Below are positions 30,439 through 42,850 of a DNA stretch of 64,000 nt, in pieces; positions within the stretch are counted from its first letter, which is position 1, and each line of letters begins with the position of its first letter. This DNA is from Apus apus (lineage: Eukaryota; Chordata; Aves; Apodiformes; Apodidae). The position numbers were made by a program, and so were the translations under genes. The notes below the pieces were generated by a model. That model saw only the letters and a program-made list of their open reading frames with translations. It searched no databases and had not been told where the DNA came from. The stretch lies in NCBI RefSeq assembly GCF_020740795.1, contig NC_067304.1, positions 1,726,056-1,790,055 of the forward strand, written 5' to 3'.

Positions 30439-31255
30439 ATATTATATATATAATATTATTCATACATAAATAGATAATATTAAATATATAATACAATTAA
30501 AATTTAAAAATAAATATATAATGTGAATTATATAGAAATATATAACATTAAATAAATAACGCACTTAAAATTTTAAAAATAAATATACACAATAATTATA
30601 GAGAAATATATAATATTAAATAAAGAACGCACTACAAAATAAAAAATAAATATATAATACATAATAATTGTATATAAATAGATAATATTTAATATATAAT
30701 GCACTAAAATTAAAAATAAATATATAATACATAATAATTAGATATAAATAGATAATATTAAATATAGAACGCACTACAATTAATAATAAAGATATAATAC
30801 ATAATAATTGTATATAAATAGATAATATTCAATATATAACGCACTAAAAAATTTAAATGTAACTATATAATACATAATAATTATATGAAAATAGATAATA
30901 TTAAATATAAGTGGATAATATTAAATATATAAGGCACTAAAATTTAACAATAAATATATAATAAATAATAATACAATAATAGATAATATTAAATATATAA
31001 CATACAAAATATGAAAAATAAATATATAAGATGTAAAAATATTACAAATAAATATATAAGATGTAAAATATTAATTATATTTGCATTTATAATATTAAAT
31101 ATCCAGCGCACTTAACGTTTATAAATAAATATATCATCTATACAATATGAATCATATTTAAATACAAGATATAGATAGAATATGTGTTATTAATGATCTA
31201 TAAAGTTAATTTACAGGCATCTCTAGAACATGATTTCTATTTAAAGACACATTTC
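30439..31255. repeat. AT-rich satellite, ~70-bp units ('gataatattaaatatataacgcac')
   Basis: 'gcactaaaat'-type landmarks recur at about 30,561, 30,628, 30,701, 30,769, 30,840 and 30,932 with roughly 70-90 bp spacing. Units are diverged and the array decays after 31,100. Confidence 0.85.
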
Positions 31256-31690
31256 TAGGCACAGCTCTTTACACCCCTACATCTTTATCACCCCCCAACC
31301 CCCCCCTCACACCCATGGGGTGTTCCCACCCAAAATTTTGGGGGGGGGGGTGTGTGTGTGTGGGTTTTTTTCCTGCTCCAGTTGGGAAAGAGCAGGAATT
31401 GGAGGCCGGAATTGCAGAGAAACCCGGGAATTTCACCCCCATCAGGGCACAAACCCCAGGATTTATTTTTTTTTGGGGGAAAAGGGGATTTTCTCCAGCT
31501 GGGCAGCTCGGGGGGGCTGAATTCCAAGGAGGAGGGACCCGAATTTTGCTGCAGAAACACCAGGGCTGGGAAAAAAAAGGAGCCGGATTTTTCCAGGAAA
31601 ACAGTTGAATTCCTTAAAATTCCCATGATTTTTTTTTTTTTTTTTTCTCGGTGTGATTTTTTTTTTTCCGGTTTCTTCTTATTTTTTTCC
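31256..31690. other. Unique GC-balanced island within the AT-rich block
   Basis: Non-repetitive, with a G run (31,339-31,350) followed by (GT)n. T-rich at the right end (31,628-31,690). No ORF with recognisable content. Confidence 0.5.
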
Positions 31691-33005
31691 TCTCGTTCAT
31701 ATAGTTTTTATATTTTAGATGTTTTAAATATATTCTAGGTATATTTCTAGATATTATATTTATTATATATTTACATCTATTTTTACATATTTTATTTTAT
31801 ATATATTTATTTATATATTTTTATATATTTAATATATTTTTATATTCTTATATGTTTTAAATATATTCTATATAGATTTCTATATAAAATATATAATATT
31901 TTTGTATATTTACATCTATATTTATATTTATATATATTTAAATATATTTTTATATATTCTTATATGTTTTAAATATATTCTATATATATTTCTATATATA
32001 ATATATCATATTTTTATATATTTACATCTATATTTATATTTTTATTTTTATATTTCAATATATTTATATATATTTAAATACATTTTTATATCTTCCTATA
32101 TGTTTTAAATATATTCTATATAGATTTCTATATATTATATATTATTTTTAATATATTTACATCTATTTTAATATTTCGTATATTTATATATTTATATATT
32201 TATACATTTATACATTTATATATTTATATATTTAAAATATAAAAGATATATTCTTATATGTTTTAAATATATTCTATATAGATTTCTATATATTATCGAT
32301 TATATTTTTATATATTTACATCTATTTTTACATGGTTTATTTTTATATATTTATATATTTATATATTTTTAAAATATATTTTTATATATTCTTATATGTT
32401 TTCAATATATTCTCTATATATTTCTATACATAATATTTTATATTTTTATATATTTACATATATTTTTATATTTTTATCTTCATAATATATATATTTATAT
32501 ATATTATAGTATATTTTAATATATTCTTATATGTTTTAAATATATTCTCTATATATTTCTATATTTTATATTTTTATATATTTACATATATTTTTAAATT
32601 TTTATCTTCACATATTTATATATTTATATACATTTTAGTATATTTTAATATATTCTTATATGTTTTAAATATATTCTCTATATATTTCTATACATAATAT
32701 TTTATATTTGTATATATTTACATATGTTTTTATATTTTTATCTTAATATATTTATATATTTATATATTTTTTGTATATATTAATATATTCTTATATGTTT
32801 TAAATATATTCTCTATATATTTCTATATATAATATTTTACATTTTTATATATTTACATCTATTTTTATATTTTCATCTTCATATATTTATATATTTATAT
32901 ACATTTTTGTATATTTTAATATATTCTTACATGTTTTAAATATATTCTCTACATATTTCTACAGATAATAGGATATATTTTTATATATTGATACATGATT
33001 TATAT
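31691..33005. repeat. AT-rich satellite, ~110-150-bp units ('attcttatatgttttaaatatattct')
   Basis: The landmark 'cttatatgttttaaatatat' recurs at about 31,849, 31,958, 32,093, 32,250, 32,390, 32,525, 32,655, 32,790 and 32,925. Each unit also carries 'atatatttacatctattttt'. Around ten units. Confidence 0.9.
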
Positions 33006-33530
33006 TTTTGAACCTTCCCTCATGAACAAAACCCGGACAAGAACCTTTGAGGGCTTGAAAATGGGCTTAAATCCCGGAGGTTTTGATTATTTTTTTCCCA
33101 GTTCACGGAGCCGGATTCGGTGAAAAGAAGAGGGGGGGGAAAAAAAAGCAGGAAAAAGGCAAAAATCCATCAAAAATCCGCAGGATTTGGACTCGATTCC
33201 AAGGGCGCAGGTTGGGGGGGGGTTTTTTGGGGTTGTTTGGGGCTGGATCCTTCTCATCGCAGAGGGGCTGATGTTGGAATCACTGGGTTTCATTCCCAGG
33301 ATTTCAGGCTCCTGGAATCGGGGCCACCAGGTGGATTTTTTTCCCTCGGTGCTGCCTCCTGGGCTCTCCAGGAATTTCTCTTCCCCCCCGGGATCCCCTC
33401 CCGACCTGGTTTGGGTTTTTGGGGTTGGTCGTTGCTGGAATAAGGGTTTGGCCTTTTGCCGTGGTTGGGATTTTCAGGATGCCAAGTTCAGGCTTGTTTT
33501 TCCTTCCAGCTGCTCCCAATATATCTGTTT
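33006..33530. other. Unique segment between AT satellites
   Basis: Normal-composition DNA (for example 'tccggaggttttgattattt'). No gene recognised; the long + strand ORF through it exists because the adjacent AT array is open. Confidence 0.5.
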
Positions 33531-34430
33531 ACATATATACTTATATATTTATTTATATATATATTTATATTTATATTTATATTTATATTTATATTTATAT
33601 TTATATTTATATTTATATTTATATTTATATTTATATTTATCTATTTCTATATATTTTATATATTTTATATATTTCTATATATTTCTATATATATATTTCT
33701 ATATATTTTATCTATTTCTATATATTTTATATATTTTATATATTTTTATATGTTTTAAATATATTCTCTATATACTTCTATATATTATATTTTTATGTTT
33801 TTATATTTTTTCATATATTTTTATATATTCTATATATTTATATTTTTATATATTTCTATATTTATATAGAAATACATTTATTCATAGCTTTATTTATGTT
33901 TTGATATATTTATATATTTTATATATTGATATATATTTTTATATATTTTATATATTCTATATATTTTAATAGGTTTTAAATATATTATATATATTTCTAT
34001 ATATAATATATATTTCTATATATGATATATTTTTTATATATTTTTCATATATTTTAATATATTTTTATAGATATATTTTTCTATATATTCCTATATTTCT
34101 ATATATTTCTATATATATTCTTCTATATTTATATATAAATACATTTACTTATATTTTTATTTATTTATATATATTTATATAATACATTTTTATATTTTTA
34201 TATACTTTATATATATTAAATATTTTAATATGTATCTACATATTTTATATATATTCTATTTATTTATATATTTCTTTATATTTCTATATATTCACATATA
34301 TTATATATAAATAATATATTAATATATTTATATATAATGTATCGATATATTTATATATTTAAATATATATTTGTATGTATTTATATCTTTATATATAAGT
34401 ATATACAATTTATGTAATATAATTATAATA
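33531..34430. repeat. AT-rich satellite with (TATTTA)n core
   Basis: (TTTATA)n hexamers at about 33,555-33,640, then degraded units like those at 31.7-33.0 kb ('gttttaaatatattctctat' at about 33,750), continuing as TATATTTnTATAT repeats to about 34,430. Confidence 0.88.
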
Positions 34431-34479
34431 ATAATTAAAATTAATAACGATAACAAGAATAATAATAGTAAAATAATAC

Positions 34480-34571
<92 letters not shown>

Positions 34572-34572
34572 T
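34431..34572. repeat. (AAT)n and (GAT)n microsatellites
   Basis: (AATAAT)n at about 34,485-34,522 passes directly into some 16 perfect GAT/ATG trinucleotides at 34,523-34,571, so the two trinucleotide repeats probably evolved one from the other. Confidence 0.93.
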
Positions 34573-34940
34573 TTTTAAAAAGGGCTGAATTGAAGCCTGG
34601 AAGTATCAGGAGCTGGAATTTTGAGGGAATGCTGCCCTGGGATGCCCGCTTGGGGTCTAAATCCCAGTCAGACTGGTGTAACTGGGAACCCGAATGGGAT
34701 TTCCGACCCCTAATCCCAAAGAAACCGGCTGAGGGCGGCACCATCGGGAACACAGTTCAGGACCCGAGGGGATTTGATTCCAGGAAGCGCAAGGACCGGA
34801 GGAAATTGGGTGTTTCCTAATGCGGAGTGACTCCGTTATGTGGTGTAAATCTGAGTGACACGGGAGTCACTTCGGATGGAATAGCTGGATTATGGGGAGC
34901 AGGGTCTGGCTCGGGAATTCCCCCCATTAACCTGTTCAGT
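34573..34940. other. Unique intergenic segment
   Basis: No gene or repeat seen. It forms the boundary between the AT-rich satellites and the minisatellite cluster. Confidence 0.5.
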
Positions 34941-35571
34941 GGGTCTTTATTCCCTTGGAAAGGATCTTTATCCCCTTGGAATGGGTCTTTATCTCCTTGG
35001 AATGGGTCTTTATTCCCTTGGAATGGGTCTTTATTCCTTTTGGAATGGGTCTTTATCCCCTTGGAATGGGTCTTTATTCCTTTTGGAATGGGTGTTTATC
35101 CCCTTGGAATGGGTCTTTATTCCTTTGGAATGGGTCTTTATCCCCTTGGAATGGGTCTTTATCCCCTTGGAATGGGTCTTTATCCCCTTGGAATGGGTCT
35201 TTATCCCCTGGGAATGGGTCTTTATCCCTTTGGAATGGGTCTTTATTCCCTTGGAATGGGTCTTTATTCCCTTTGGAATGGGTCTTTATCCCCTTGGAAT
35301 GGGTCTTTATTCCCTTTGGAATGGATCTTTATCTCCTTGGAATGGGTCTTTATTCCTTTGGAATGGGTCTTTATCCCCTTGGAATGGGTCTTTATCTCCT
35401 TGGAATGGATCTTTATTCCCTTGGAATGGATCTTTATCCCCTTGGAATGGGTCTTTATTCCCCTTGGAATGGGTCTTTATCCCCTTGGAATGGGTCTTTA
35501 TCCCCTTGGAATGGGTCTTTATCCCCTTGGAATGGGTCTTTATCCCCTTGGAATGGGAGTTTATTCCCGGT
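34941..35571. repeat. 21-bp minisatellite (~30 copies)
   Basis: Unit tctttatccccttggaatgg(g) with variants attccc, atctcc and attcctttt. Period 21 with few indels, so all three + strand frames remain open for hundreds of codons. These are products of the repeat, not genes. Confidence 0.95.
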
Positions 35572-35734
35572 TGGAGCGGGATCCTTTTTTATCCACTGGG
35601 CTCCTCTATTTTGGCTTTGGGCGGGGAGGGGGGAGTTGGGATTTTTGGCTGGAAAATCGCTGGGAAACGGCGCAGATGGGGAGGGAAAAAAATCCCCAGG
35701 GAGAAGGGGGGAGGTGGGTTTGGTTTTTGCGGGG

Positions 35735-37325
35735 GTTTAGCCCAGTTTCGGGTTGTGCTGATCTAGGAGGGATTAAATCCAAAGGGAAAAGGGGGAATTT
35801 TTGGGGGGGGATTTTAGCCCAGTTTCTGGTTGTGCTGATCCCAGGAGGGATTGGGAATAAATCCCAAGGGAGAAGGGGGAATTTTTTGGGGGGGTTTAGC
35901 CCAGTTTCTGGTTGTGCTGATCCCAGAAGGGATTGGGAATAAATCCAAAGGGAAAAATGGGAATTTGGGGGGGATTTTAGCCCAGTTTCTGGTTGTGCTG
36001 ATCCCAGGAGGGATTGGGAATAAATCCCAAGGGAGAAGGGGGAATTTTTTGGGGGGGTTTAGCCCAGTTTCTGGTTGTGCTGATCCCAGAAGGGATTGGG
36101 AATAAATCCAAAGGGAAAAATGGGAATTTGGGGGGGATTTTAGCCCAACTTCTGGTTGTGCTGATCCCAGAAGGGATTTGGAATAAATCCAAAGGGAAAA
36201 GTGGGAATTTGGGGGGGATTTTAGCCCAGTTTCTGGTTGTGCTGATCCCAGGAGGGATTGGGAATAAATCCCAAGGGAGAAGGGGAATTTTGGGGGGGGG
36301 TTTAGCCCAACTTCTGGTTGTGCTGATCCCAGGAGGGATTGGGAATAAATCCAAAGGGAAAAGGGGAATTTGGGGGGGGGGGGGTTTAGCCCAGTTACTG
36401 GTTGTGCTGATCCCAGGAGGGATTGGGAATAAATCCCAAGGGAGAAGGGGAATTTTTTTTGGGGGTTTAGCCCAGTTTCTGGTTGTGTTGATTCCAGGAG
36501 GGACTGGGAATAAATCCCAAGGGAGAAGGGGAATTCTGGGGGGGGGTTTTAGCCCAACTTCTGGTTGTGCTGATCCCAGGAGGGATTAAATCCCAAGGGA
36601 AAAGGGGGAATTTTTGGGGGGGGTTTAGCCCAACTTCTGATTGTGCTGAGCCCAGAAGGGATTTGGAATAAATCCAAAGGGAAAAGTGGGAATTTGGGGG
36701 GGATTTTAGCCCAGTTTCTGGTTGTGCTGAGCCCAGGAGGGATTGGGAATAAATCCAAAGGGAAAAGTGGGAATTTTGGGGGGGTTTAGCCCAACTTCTG
36801 GTTGTGCTGATCCCAGGAGGGATTGGGAATAAATCCCAAGGGAGAAGGGGGATTTGGCGGGGGGGGGTTAGCCCAGTTACTGGTTGTGCTGATCCCAGGA
36901 GGGATTAAATCCCAAAGGAAAAGGGGGAATTTTGGGGGGGGGTTTAGCCCAACTTCTGGTTGTGCTGATCCCAGGAGGGACTGGGAATAAATCCAAAGGG
37001 AAAAGGGGAATTTGGGGAGGGGGGTTAGCCCAGTTACTGGTTGTGCTGATCCCAGGAGGGATTGGGAATAAATCCCAAGGGAAAAAGGGGAATTTTGGGG
37101 GGGGGTTTAGCCCAGTTTCTGGTTGTGCCGATCCCAGGAGGGATTGGGAATAAATCCAAAGGGAAAAGTGGGAATTTGGGGGGGGGATTTTAGCCCAACT
37201 TCTGGTTCTGCTGATCCCAGGAGGGATTGGGAAAAAATCCCAAGGGAAAAGGGGGAATTTTTTGGGGGGTTTAGCCCAGTTTCTGGTTGTGCCGATCCCA
37301 GGAGGGACTGGGAATACATCCAAAC
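35735..37325. repeat. ~84-bp minisatellite (~19 copies)
   Basis: Unit: 'tttagcccagtttctggttg', 'tgctgatcccaggagggatt', 'gggaataaatcccaaggg', then a G run of variable length. Variants (cagtttctgg, cagttactgg and caacttctgg; cccaagg and ccaaagg) alternate along the array. Confidence 0.95.
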
Positions 37326-38555
37326 CTTTCCAGAAATCGGCTCTAGGGTGTTTCCATCCTCTTGGGAATTCCCCCCACCCCCCCTCTCCACCCCCCCCCC
37401 CCCCCTCCAGCCAGGCTCTCTTATCCCAACTGCAAATCCCGGGCTGGGAATCCCGAATTATCCCAAGCCGGGCCCTGCTCCCCGGAGGAAAAATAACAAA
37501 CGTTGGGCTTTTCCAGCTTTTTTCCCCCCCTTTTCCCGGGGGATTTGCTGGGATTGATTTATCTCATCCCCTAACGAGCCACTTCCAGAGCCCGGTCAAT
37601 TATACTCACCGGGAAGGGGGTGAAATGTCGCTCCATAAATCAGATCCAAGAGTTCCCTCCATCATTATCCCGGCGAGTTTCAGAGATCCCAGGTACCCGC
37701 CTCTTCTTTTTTTTTTGCAAATCCCAATCAATCTGGGAGTAATCATTCCCGACAGAGAGAGGGGGGGGGGGGAAAAGCACCGGAAAACATTTTCTTCCCT
37801 TAAAAATGGAAGTGGAAAACGTATGGCAGGGCGAGACAAAGTTTGCTCCTGGAAAATCAGGACAGGAGGATGGAGCCGGGGGGGGGGGAGGGGGTGGTTG
37901 GTGGGGACTGGGCTCGAATTTGTTGCAACTCCTAAAAAAATGAAGGAGGATTGATTTTTTTTGGGAGGGGGGGGGGAGAAATATAAAGCCAAGTATCTCC
38001 AACTGTACCCTGAAAGGATAATGGAGCTGGAGCCTGGTGCCTTCTGGTTTGTGTTTAAGCCTTTGGGAAGGAAAAAAAGGCCCTTGTTGGTTTGTTGGTT
38101 GGTTGGTTTTTTTTTTCCCCTGAAGGAGATTTGTTTTATGAACTGGTCGACACCTGAAAGTAATTGGGTTTTTTTTTTTGGGGGGTTTCTTTTTTTTTTT
38201 TTGGTGGGTTGTTGTTGGTTTTTTCTGGTGGTGGAGAGAAGGAAGGAGCCCTCCCCCGGGGGCTCTGTGGGGAGGAGAGCTGGATTTTCTGCCTCTTGTT
38301 GTTCCCATCCGTCCCTGCTGGTCTCACCCGGTGACATTCCAGGCCCCACTGGGTGGGATCGTGGAGTTGGGTGGACGTGGGATGCTCTGGTTCATCAGTA
38401 TTTCGGGGGGGTTGTGTTCCTGACCTCGTGGTGCCATCAAAGGGTCGGGGAAATGTTCCTCTTCCAGGTGGGGAAACTGAGGCACGTGGGGGCGTTAAGG
38501 GTTGTGGGTATCTCCTCTGCTCTTCCTCGGGTGGGTTTGCTGGTGGGTTGGATTT
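37326..38555. other. Unique intergenic DNA with a possible regulatory element
   Basis: No gene recognised. Contains C, T and G runs (37,390-37,406; 38,105-38,205). The segment 37,555-37,770 has low-complexity-free sequence with TGATTTATC, TCAATTATAC, CATAAATCA, CAATCAATC and GTAATCATT motifs. Confidence 0.5.
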
Positions 38556-38770
38556 GTCATGGAGTCTTGGGGTGGTTTGGGTTGGAAGGGACTTTAAAGA
38601 TCATCTAGATCCAACTGCCATGGGCAGGGACACCTCCCACCAGCCCAGGCTGCTCCAAGCCCCATCCAACCTGCCCTTCAACACTGCCAGGGATGGGGCA
38701 GCCACAGCTTCCCTGGGCAGCCTGGGCCAGGCTCTCACCACCCTCACAGCACAGAATTCCCTCCTAAAGG
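38556..38770 (-). mobile_element. CR1 LINE 3' fragment, main subfamily
   Basis: Antisense copy from 'gtcatggagtcttggggtgg' to 'cacagcacagaattccctcc'. About 215 bp. Confidence 0.92.
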
Positions 38771-39234
38771 AAGTTTCACCCCTGGGGGAAGCCAGGGAAG
38801 CTGAGGTTGACCCCGAGGAGCCACCTCCATGTATCTCAGCACCTATTTTTCCGTTCTTCACCGAGTGGTTTCCACTTTTCCCAAGGCAGAGCTTTGCAGA
38901 GGCTTTTACTTTCCCCACAGGCACCTCAGCAGGAGCTCTTGCACTTCCCAAGTGGAATTGTGCCTGTCAAGACATCAAGAGGCTGGGCTGGTGGTGGTGG
39001 CTGTAGCTGTCAGGATGAATGAAGGGTGACAACACCGAGAGCACCGAGGGGGTCACGCACACACCAGATGGGCTGTCAAGGCCTCTTGCTTCCCAATGAT
39101 TTGTTTCTCCCTCTCCCGGCTCCCAGCCCAGCCGGGCTGGCTGGTGGAAGGTGTGTGTGGAAAATGGGGAGGAACAGGGCAGGGAGGAGCAGGGAAAGGG
39201 GGGATCAAAGAGCCCCACAGCTCCGAGAGCTGGG
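38771..39234. other. Unique intergenic DNA
   Basis: No gene or repeat recognised. Confidence 0.5.
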
Positions 39235-40045
39235 TGGGTGGAGGGAGGGATGGATGGAGGGATGGAGGGGTGGAGGGGTGGAGGGATGGAGGGAGGGATG
39301 GAGGGAGGGATGGACGGAGGGATGGATGGATGGAGGGAGGGATGGATGGAGGGAGGGATGGAGGGATGGATGGATGGAGGGAGGGATAGAGGGAGGGATG
39401 GAGGGAGGGATGGAGGGAGGGAGGGATGGAGGGAGGAATGGAGGGAGGGAGGGATGGAGGGAGGAATGGAGGGAGGGAGGGCTGGAGGGAGGGAGGGATG
39501 GATGGAGGGAGGGATGGAGGGAGGGATGGATGGAGGGAGGGGTGGAGGGAGGGATGGAGGGATGGACAGAGGGAGGGATGGAGGGATGGAGGGAGGGATG
39601 GAGGGATGGACGGAGGGAGGGATGGAGGGACGGACAGAGGGAGGGATGGAGGGAGGGATGGAGGGATGGAGGGATGGATGGGGGAATGGAGAGAGGGATG
39701 GTCAGATGGAGGGATGGTTGGAGGAGGGGATGGTGAGAAGGAAGGAGGGAGGAATGGATGGTCAGATGGAAGGGATGGAGGGATGGAGGGAGGAATAAAG
39801 GGAGGGATGGTCAGATGGAAGGGAAGGAGAGATGGAGGGATGGTAGGAAGGAAGGATGGTCAGATGGAAGGATGGTTTGAGGCGGGGATGGAGGGAGGGA
39901 TGGTCAGATGGAAGGGAAGGAGAGATGGAGGGATGGAGGGAGGGATTCTTGGGTGAAGGGATGGTCAGATGGAAGGATGGTCAGATGGCTGGTTGGATGG
40001 AGGGAGGGATGGTCAAACGAGGGCTGGATGGACAGCTAGATGTAT
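39235..40045. repeat. (GGATGGAGGGAG)-type purine-rich array
   Basis: About 800 bp of GGAT and GGAG tetramers in changing order, later mixed with GGTCAGATGGAAGG units (from about 39,700). The + strand is almost free of C. Several Gly/Met/Trp/Arg-rich ORFs run through it and are spurious. Confidence 0.95.
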
Positions 40046-41086
40046 GTATGGCTGAAGGCTGAGAACAAGGCAGGGCTGGGGCAGAGCTGGGCCCAGCAGC
40101 ATTTAAGCTTTGCTGTCACTGGAGATGCATCCAGCACCTGGTTATCTGGGTCAGGAAGGTGAAGGTGGTTGGATGGGACACACACCATGTCACTGGGCTG
40201 TGGAGAGACTCATCCCTCAGGGCCAGGACCCTCTTTAGGCTCAGGAGACCTCGATCCTGTGAAGCAGAGGCTGCTCCTGGCTTCCCTGGGGGGGTTTGTG
40301 CCCCCTCCAGCTTTCTGCAGAGCTCTGGAGGGGTCTCAGCACCCAAAGCCAACAAGGGTTCTCATCCACGTCAGCAGTGTGAGCAGCTGGGATGGGCACA
40401 GAGCAGATCCAGGCAGCTGAGTGGCCACCAGAGGGGTCAGCATCGTGGCCACAGTTGCCAAATCCCCTTTGGGCAGGGGGATCCCTCAACCCATCGTGTC
40501 CCACTGCCTTTAGTTCTCCAGCAGGTGGGACTGTGGGGCCTGCCGGGGTGCTGGGAAGCCCTTCCCCTCCATGGCCTTGCTGTGGGGCTGGAGAAAGGGA
40601 TCATTCCTGTCTCCTGGGTTTCTTCCCACCTCCTGCCATCAGCTCCTCAGCTCTGGATCTCCGGGGTGTCCCCGGCGTGACCTCCCCTGCCCCCCCAGAT
40701 GGTGAAAGGTTTCCTTCTTGCCCAGCCAAGGCTGATAAGAAGAACCAGAAACAGCTTTGACCTTTCAACCCCAAATCTCCCAGCCAGGAGCCACAAGCTG
40801 TTCCATATCTCAAAGGTCCCTTGATGGGAAACAAACCCATCTGCCATTGAACTCTGAAGCAGTTTCAGCCTTCAAAAAAAAAACAACCAACCAACCAAAC
40901 AATCCTTCTCAGGCACCCCCAAAAATTAAAGCTGAGCTGCAGAGCACAGGGTGGTTTTAACCCTGCTGAGGAACCTGGTCAGCACGTGCAACTGGTGCAG
41001 GAGGTGTCTTGGGTTGATGGGTTGGCTGGAGCATTGGGCATTTGCTCCTTCTTGCTCTTGAGGATGTTGCTGTCACCTCTGGAGAC
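40046..41086. other. Unique intergenic DNA
   Basis: No gene recognised. A short A/C-rich simple stretch lies at 40,876-40,903 (aaaaaaaaacaaccaaccaa). Confidence 0.5.
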
Positions 41087-41622
41087 CCACCAGAGGGGAC
41101 CTGACCCACCAAAGGGGACCTGACCCACCAGGGAAAGGGGACCTGACCCACCAGAGGGGACCTGACCCACCAAAGAAAGGGGACCTGACCCACCAGGGAA
41201 AGGGGACCTGACCCACCAGAGGGGACCTGACCCACCAGAGGGGTCCTGACCCACCAGAGGGGACCTGACCCACCAAAGGGGACCTGACCCACCAGAGAAA
41301 GGGGACCTGACCCACCAAAGGGGACCTGACCCACCAAAGAAAGGGGACCTGACCCAGCAAAGGGGACCTGACCCACCAGGGAAAGGGGATCTGACCCACC
41401 AAAGAAAGGGGACCTGACCCACCAAAGAAAGGGGACCTGACCCAGCAAAGGGGACCTGACCCACCAGGGAAAGGGGATCTGACCCACCAAAGAAAGGGGA
41501 CCTGACCCACCAGGGAAAGGGGACCTGACCCACCAAAGGGGACCTGACCCACCAGGGAAAGGGGACCTGACCCACCAAAGGGGACCTGACCCACCAGAGG
41601 GGACCTGACCCACCAACAGGGA
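41087..41622. repeat. ~20-bp minisatellite 'ggggacctgacccaccaaag' (~26 copies)
   Basis: Units are 19-24 bp. Variants end agag, aaag or agggaaag. An internal block from 'acctgacccagcaaagggga' is duplicated (around 41,350 and 41,450), showing higher-order duplication. Confidence 0.95.
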
Positions 41623-42104
41623 GCAAAGACCTGGAGGAAACTTGGCACCTTCTGCCTCCTCCTCTGAGAGGAGCCTGGTGACACTGAGACCTTTACCTCT
41701 GGCCCTGGGAGGACCAGGGATGGACAGATGGGCCAAGAGAAGGGATGGTGCAAGTTTGCAGGAGACAGGTTTGTTGGGAAAGGAGGATTTCATTCCATGA
41801 ATCCCTGGGGTTCCAGCAGCTGCACCATGTGCCTCTAGATGGGAATCTCCATCCTTGCTCTCCCTCCCATCCAGGAATGGTGTGGTCCAGCTGGGTGACA
41901 TGTCCTGCTCTTTCCTCACACCCTCTGGGCCACTGCTGCTCCAGGAAGGTGATGGCTGGAGGTGCTGGAGCTCCTTAATTGATTTGAGCAAATTACTTGC
42001 TTTAAACGCAGAAGCAGGAGATGTGGCTGCTCTGGAAACCTGCTCAGCTCTGGGATGGGGTGGCAGGAAGAGGCTTTGCAGCTTGGTGGGTGTTGGGACC
42101 CTTG
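41623..42104. other. Unique intergenic DNA
   Basis: No gene recognised. 'ccttaattgatttgagcaaa' at about 41,973 is AT-richer. Confidence 0.5.
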
Positions 42105-42700
42105 CCCTGCTCCTGAGACTCTCACCCAGCTCCTGGGACCTTCATCCAGCTCCTGGGACCCTCAACCTGCTCCTGGCACCCTCACCCTGCTCCCGGGACC
42201 CCCACCTAGCTCCTGGGACCCTAACTTAGCTCCTGGGACCCTCACCCAGCTCCTGGGACCCTCACCCAACTCCTAGGACCTTCATCCAACTCCTGAGACC
42301 CTCACCCAACTCCTAGAACCTTCATCCAGCTCCTGAGACCCTCACCCAACTCCTGGGACCTTCCCCCAACTCCTGGGACCCTCACCCAACTCCTGAGACC
42401 CTCACCCAGCTCCTGGCACCCTCACCCAATTCCTGGTACCCTCACCCAGCTCCTGGCACCCTCACCCAATTCCTGGCACCCTCACCCAGCTCCTGGCACC
42501 CTCACCCAGCTCCTGGCACCCTCACCCTGCTCCTGGGACCCTCACCCTGCTCCTGGGACCCTCACCCAACTCCTGGGACTTTCACCCTTCTCCTGAGACC
42601 CTCACCCAGCTCCTGGTACCTTCACCCAGCTCCTGGAACCCTCACCCAATTCCTAGGACCTTCACCCAGCTCCTGGGACCCTCACCCAGCTCCTGAGGCC
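42105..42700. repeat. 20-bp minisatellite 'ctcacccagctcctgggacc' (~30 copies)
   Basis: Regular 20-bp period from 'ccctgctcctgagactctca' to 'cacccagctcctgaggcc'. Variants differ at ctc/ttc, cagc/caac and ggg/gag/ggc. With period 20, reading frames break, so no long ORF forms. Confidence 0.95.
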
Positions 42701-42789
42701 ACGTTCCCTTCACTGCAGCCCAGGGAAGATGCTGGAGAGCCTCAGCATCCCCCAGACTCAGGCCCTAACCCCCAGCAGGCTCCTAAGAT

Positions 42790-42850
42790 GTTCCTCCCTG
42801 GTTCTCCCTGGTTCTCCCTGGTTCTCCCTGGTTCTCCCTGGTTCTCCCTG
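42790..42850. repeat. 10-bp repeat 'ctccctggtt' (6 copies)
   Basis: Five perfect and one partial decamer in direct tandem, about 100 bp after the end of the 20-bp array. Confidence 0.95.

Noticed and set aside
34827-35942. 371-, 275- and 261-codon overlapping ORFs on +
   Set aside because: All three frames are open because the underlying unit is 21 bp; frames overlap and encode the same repeat in different registers.
39026-39956. Met/Glu/Gly/Trp/Arg-rich ORFs
   Set aside because: GGAT/GGAG simple array read in three frames.
40957-41991. 344-codon - strand ORF with VGQVPFPWWVRSPL repeats
   Set aside because: Translation of the ~20-bp minisatellite; several frames show similar repeats.
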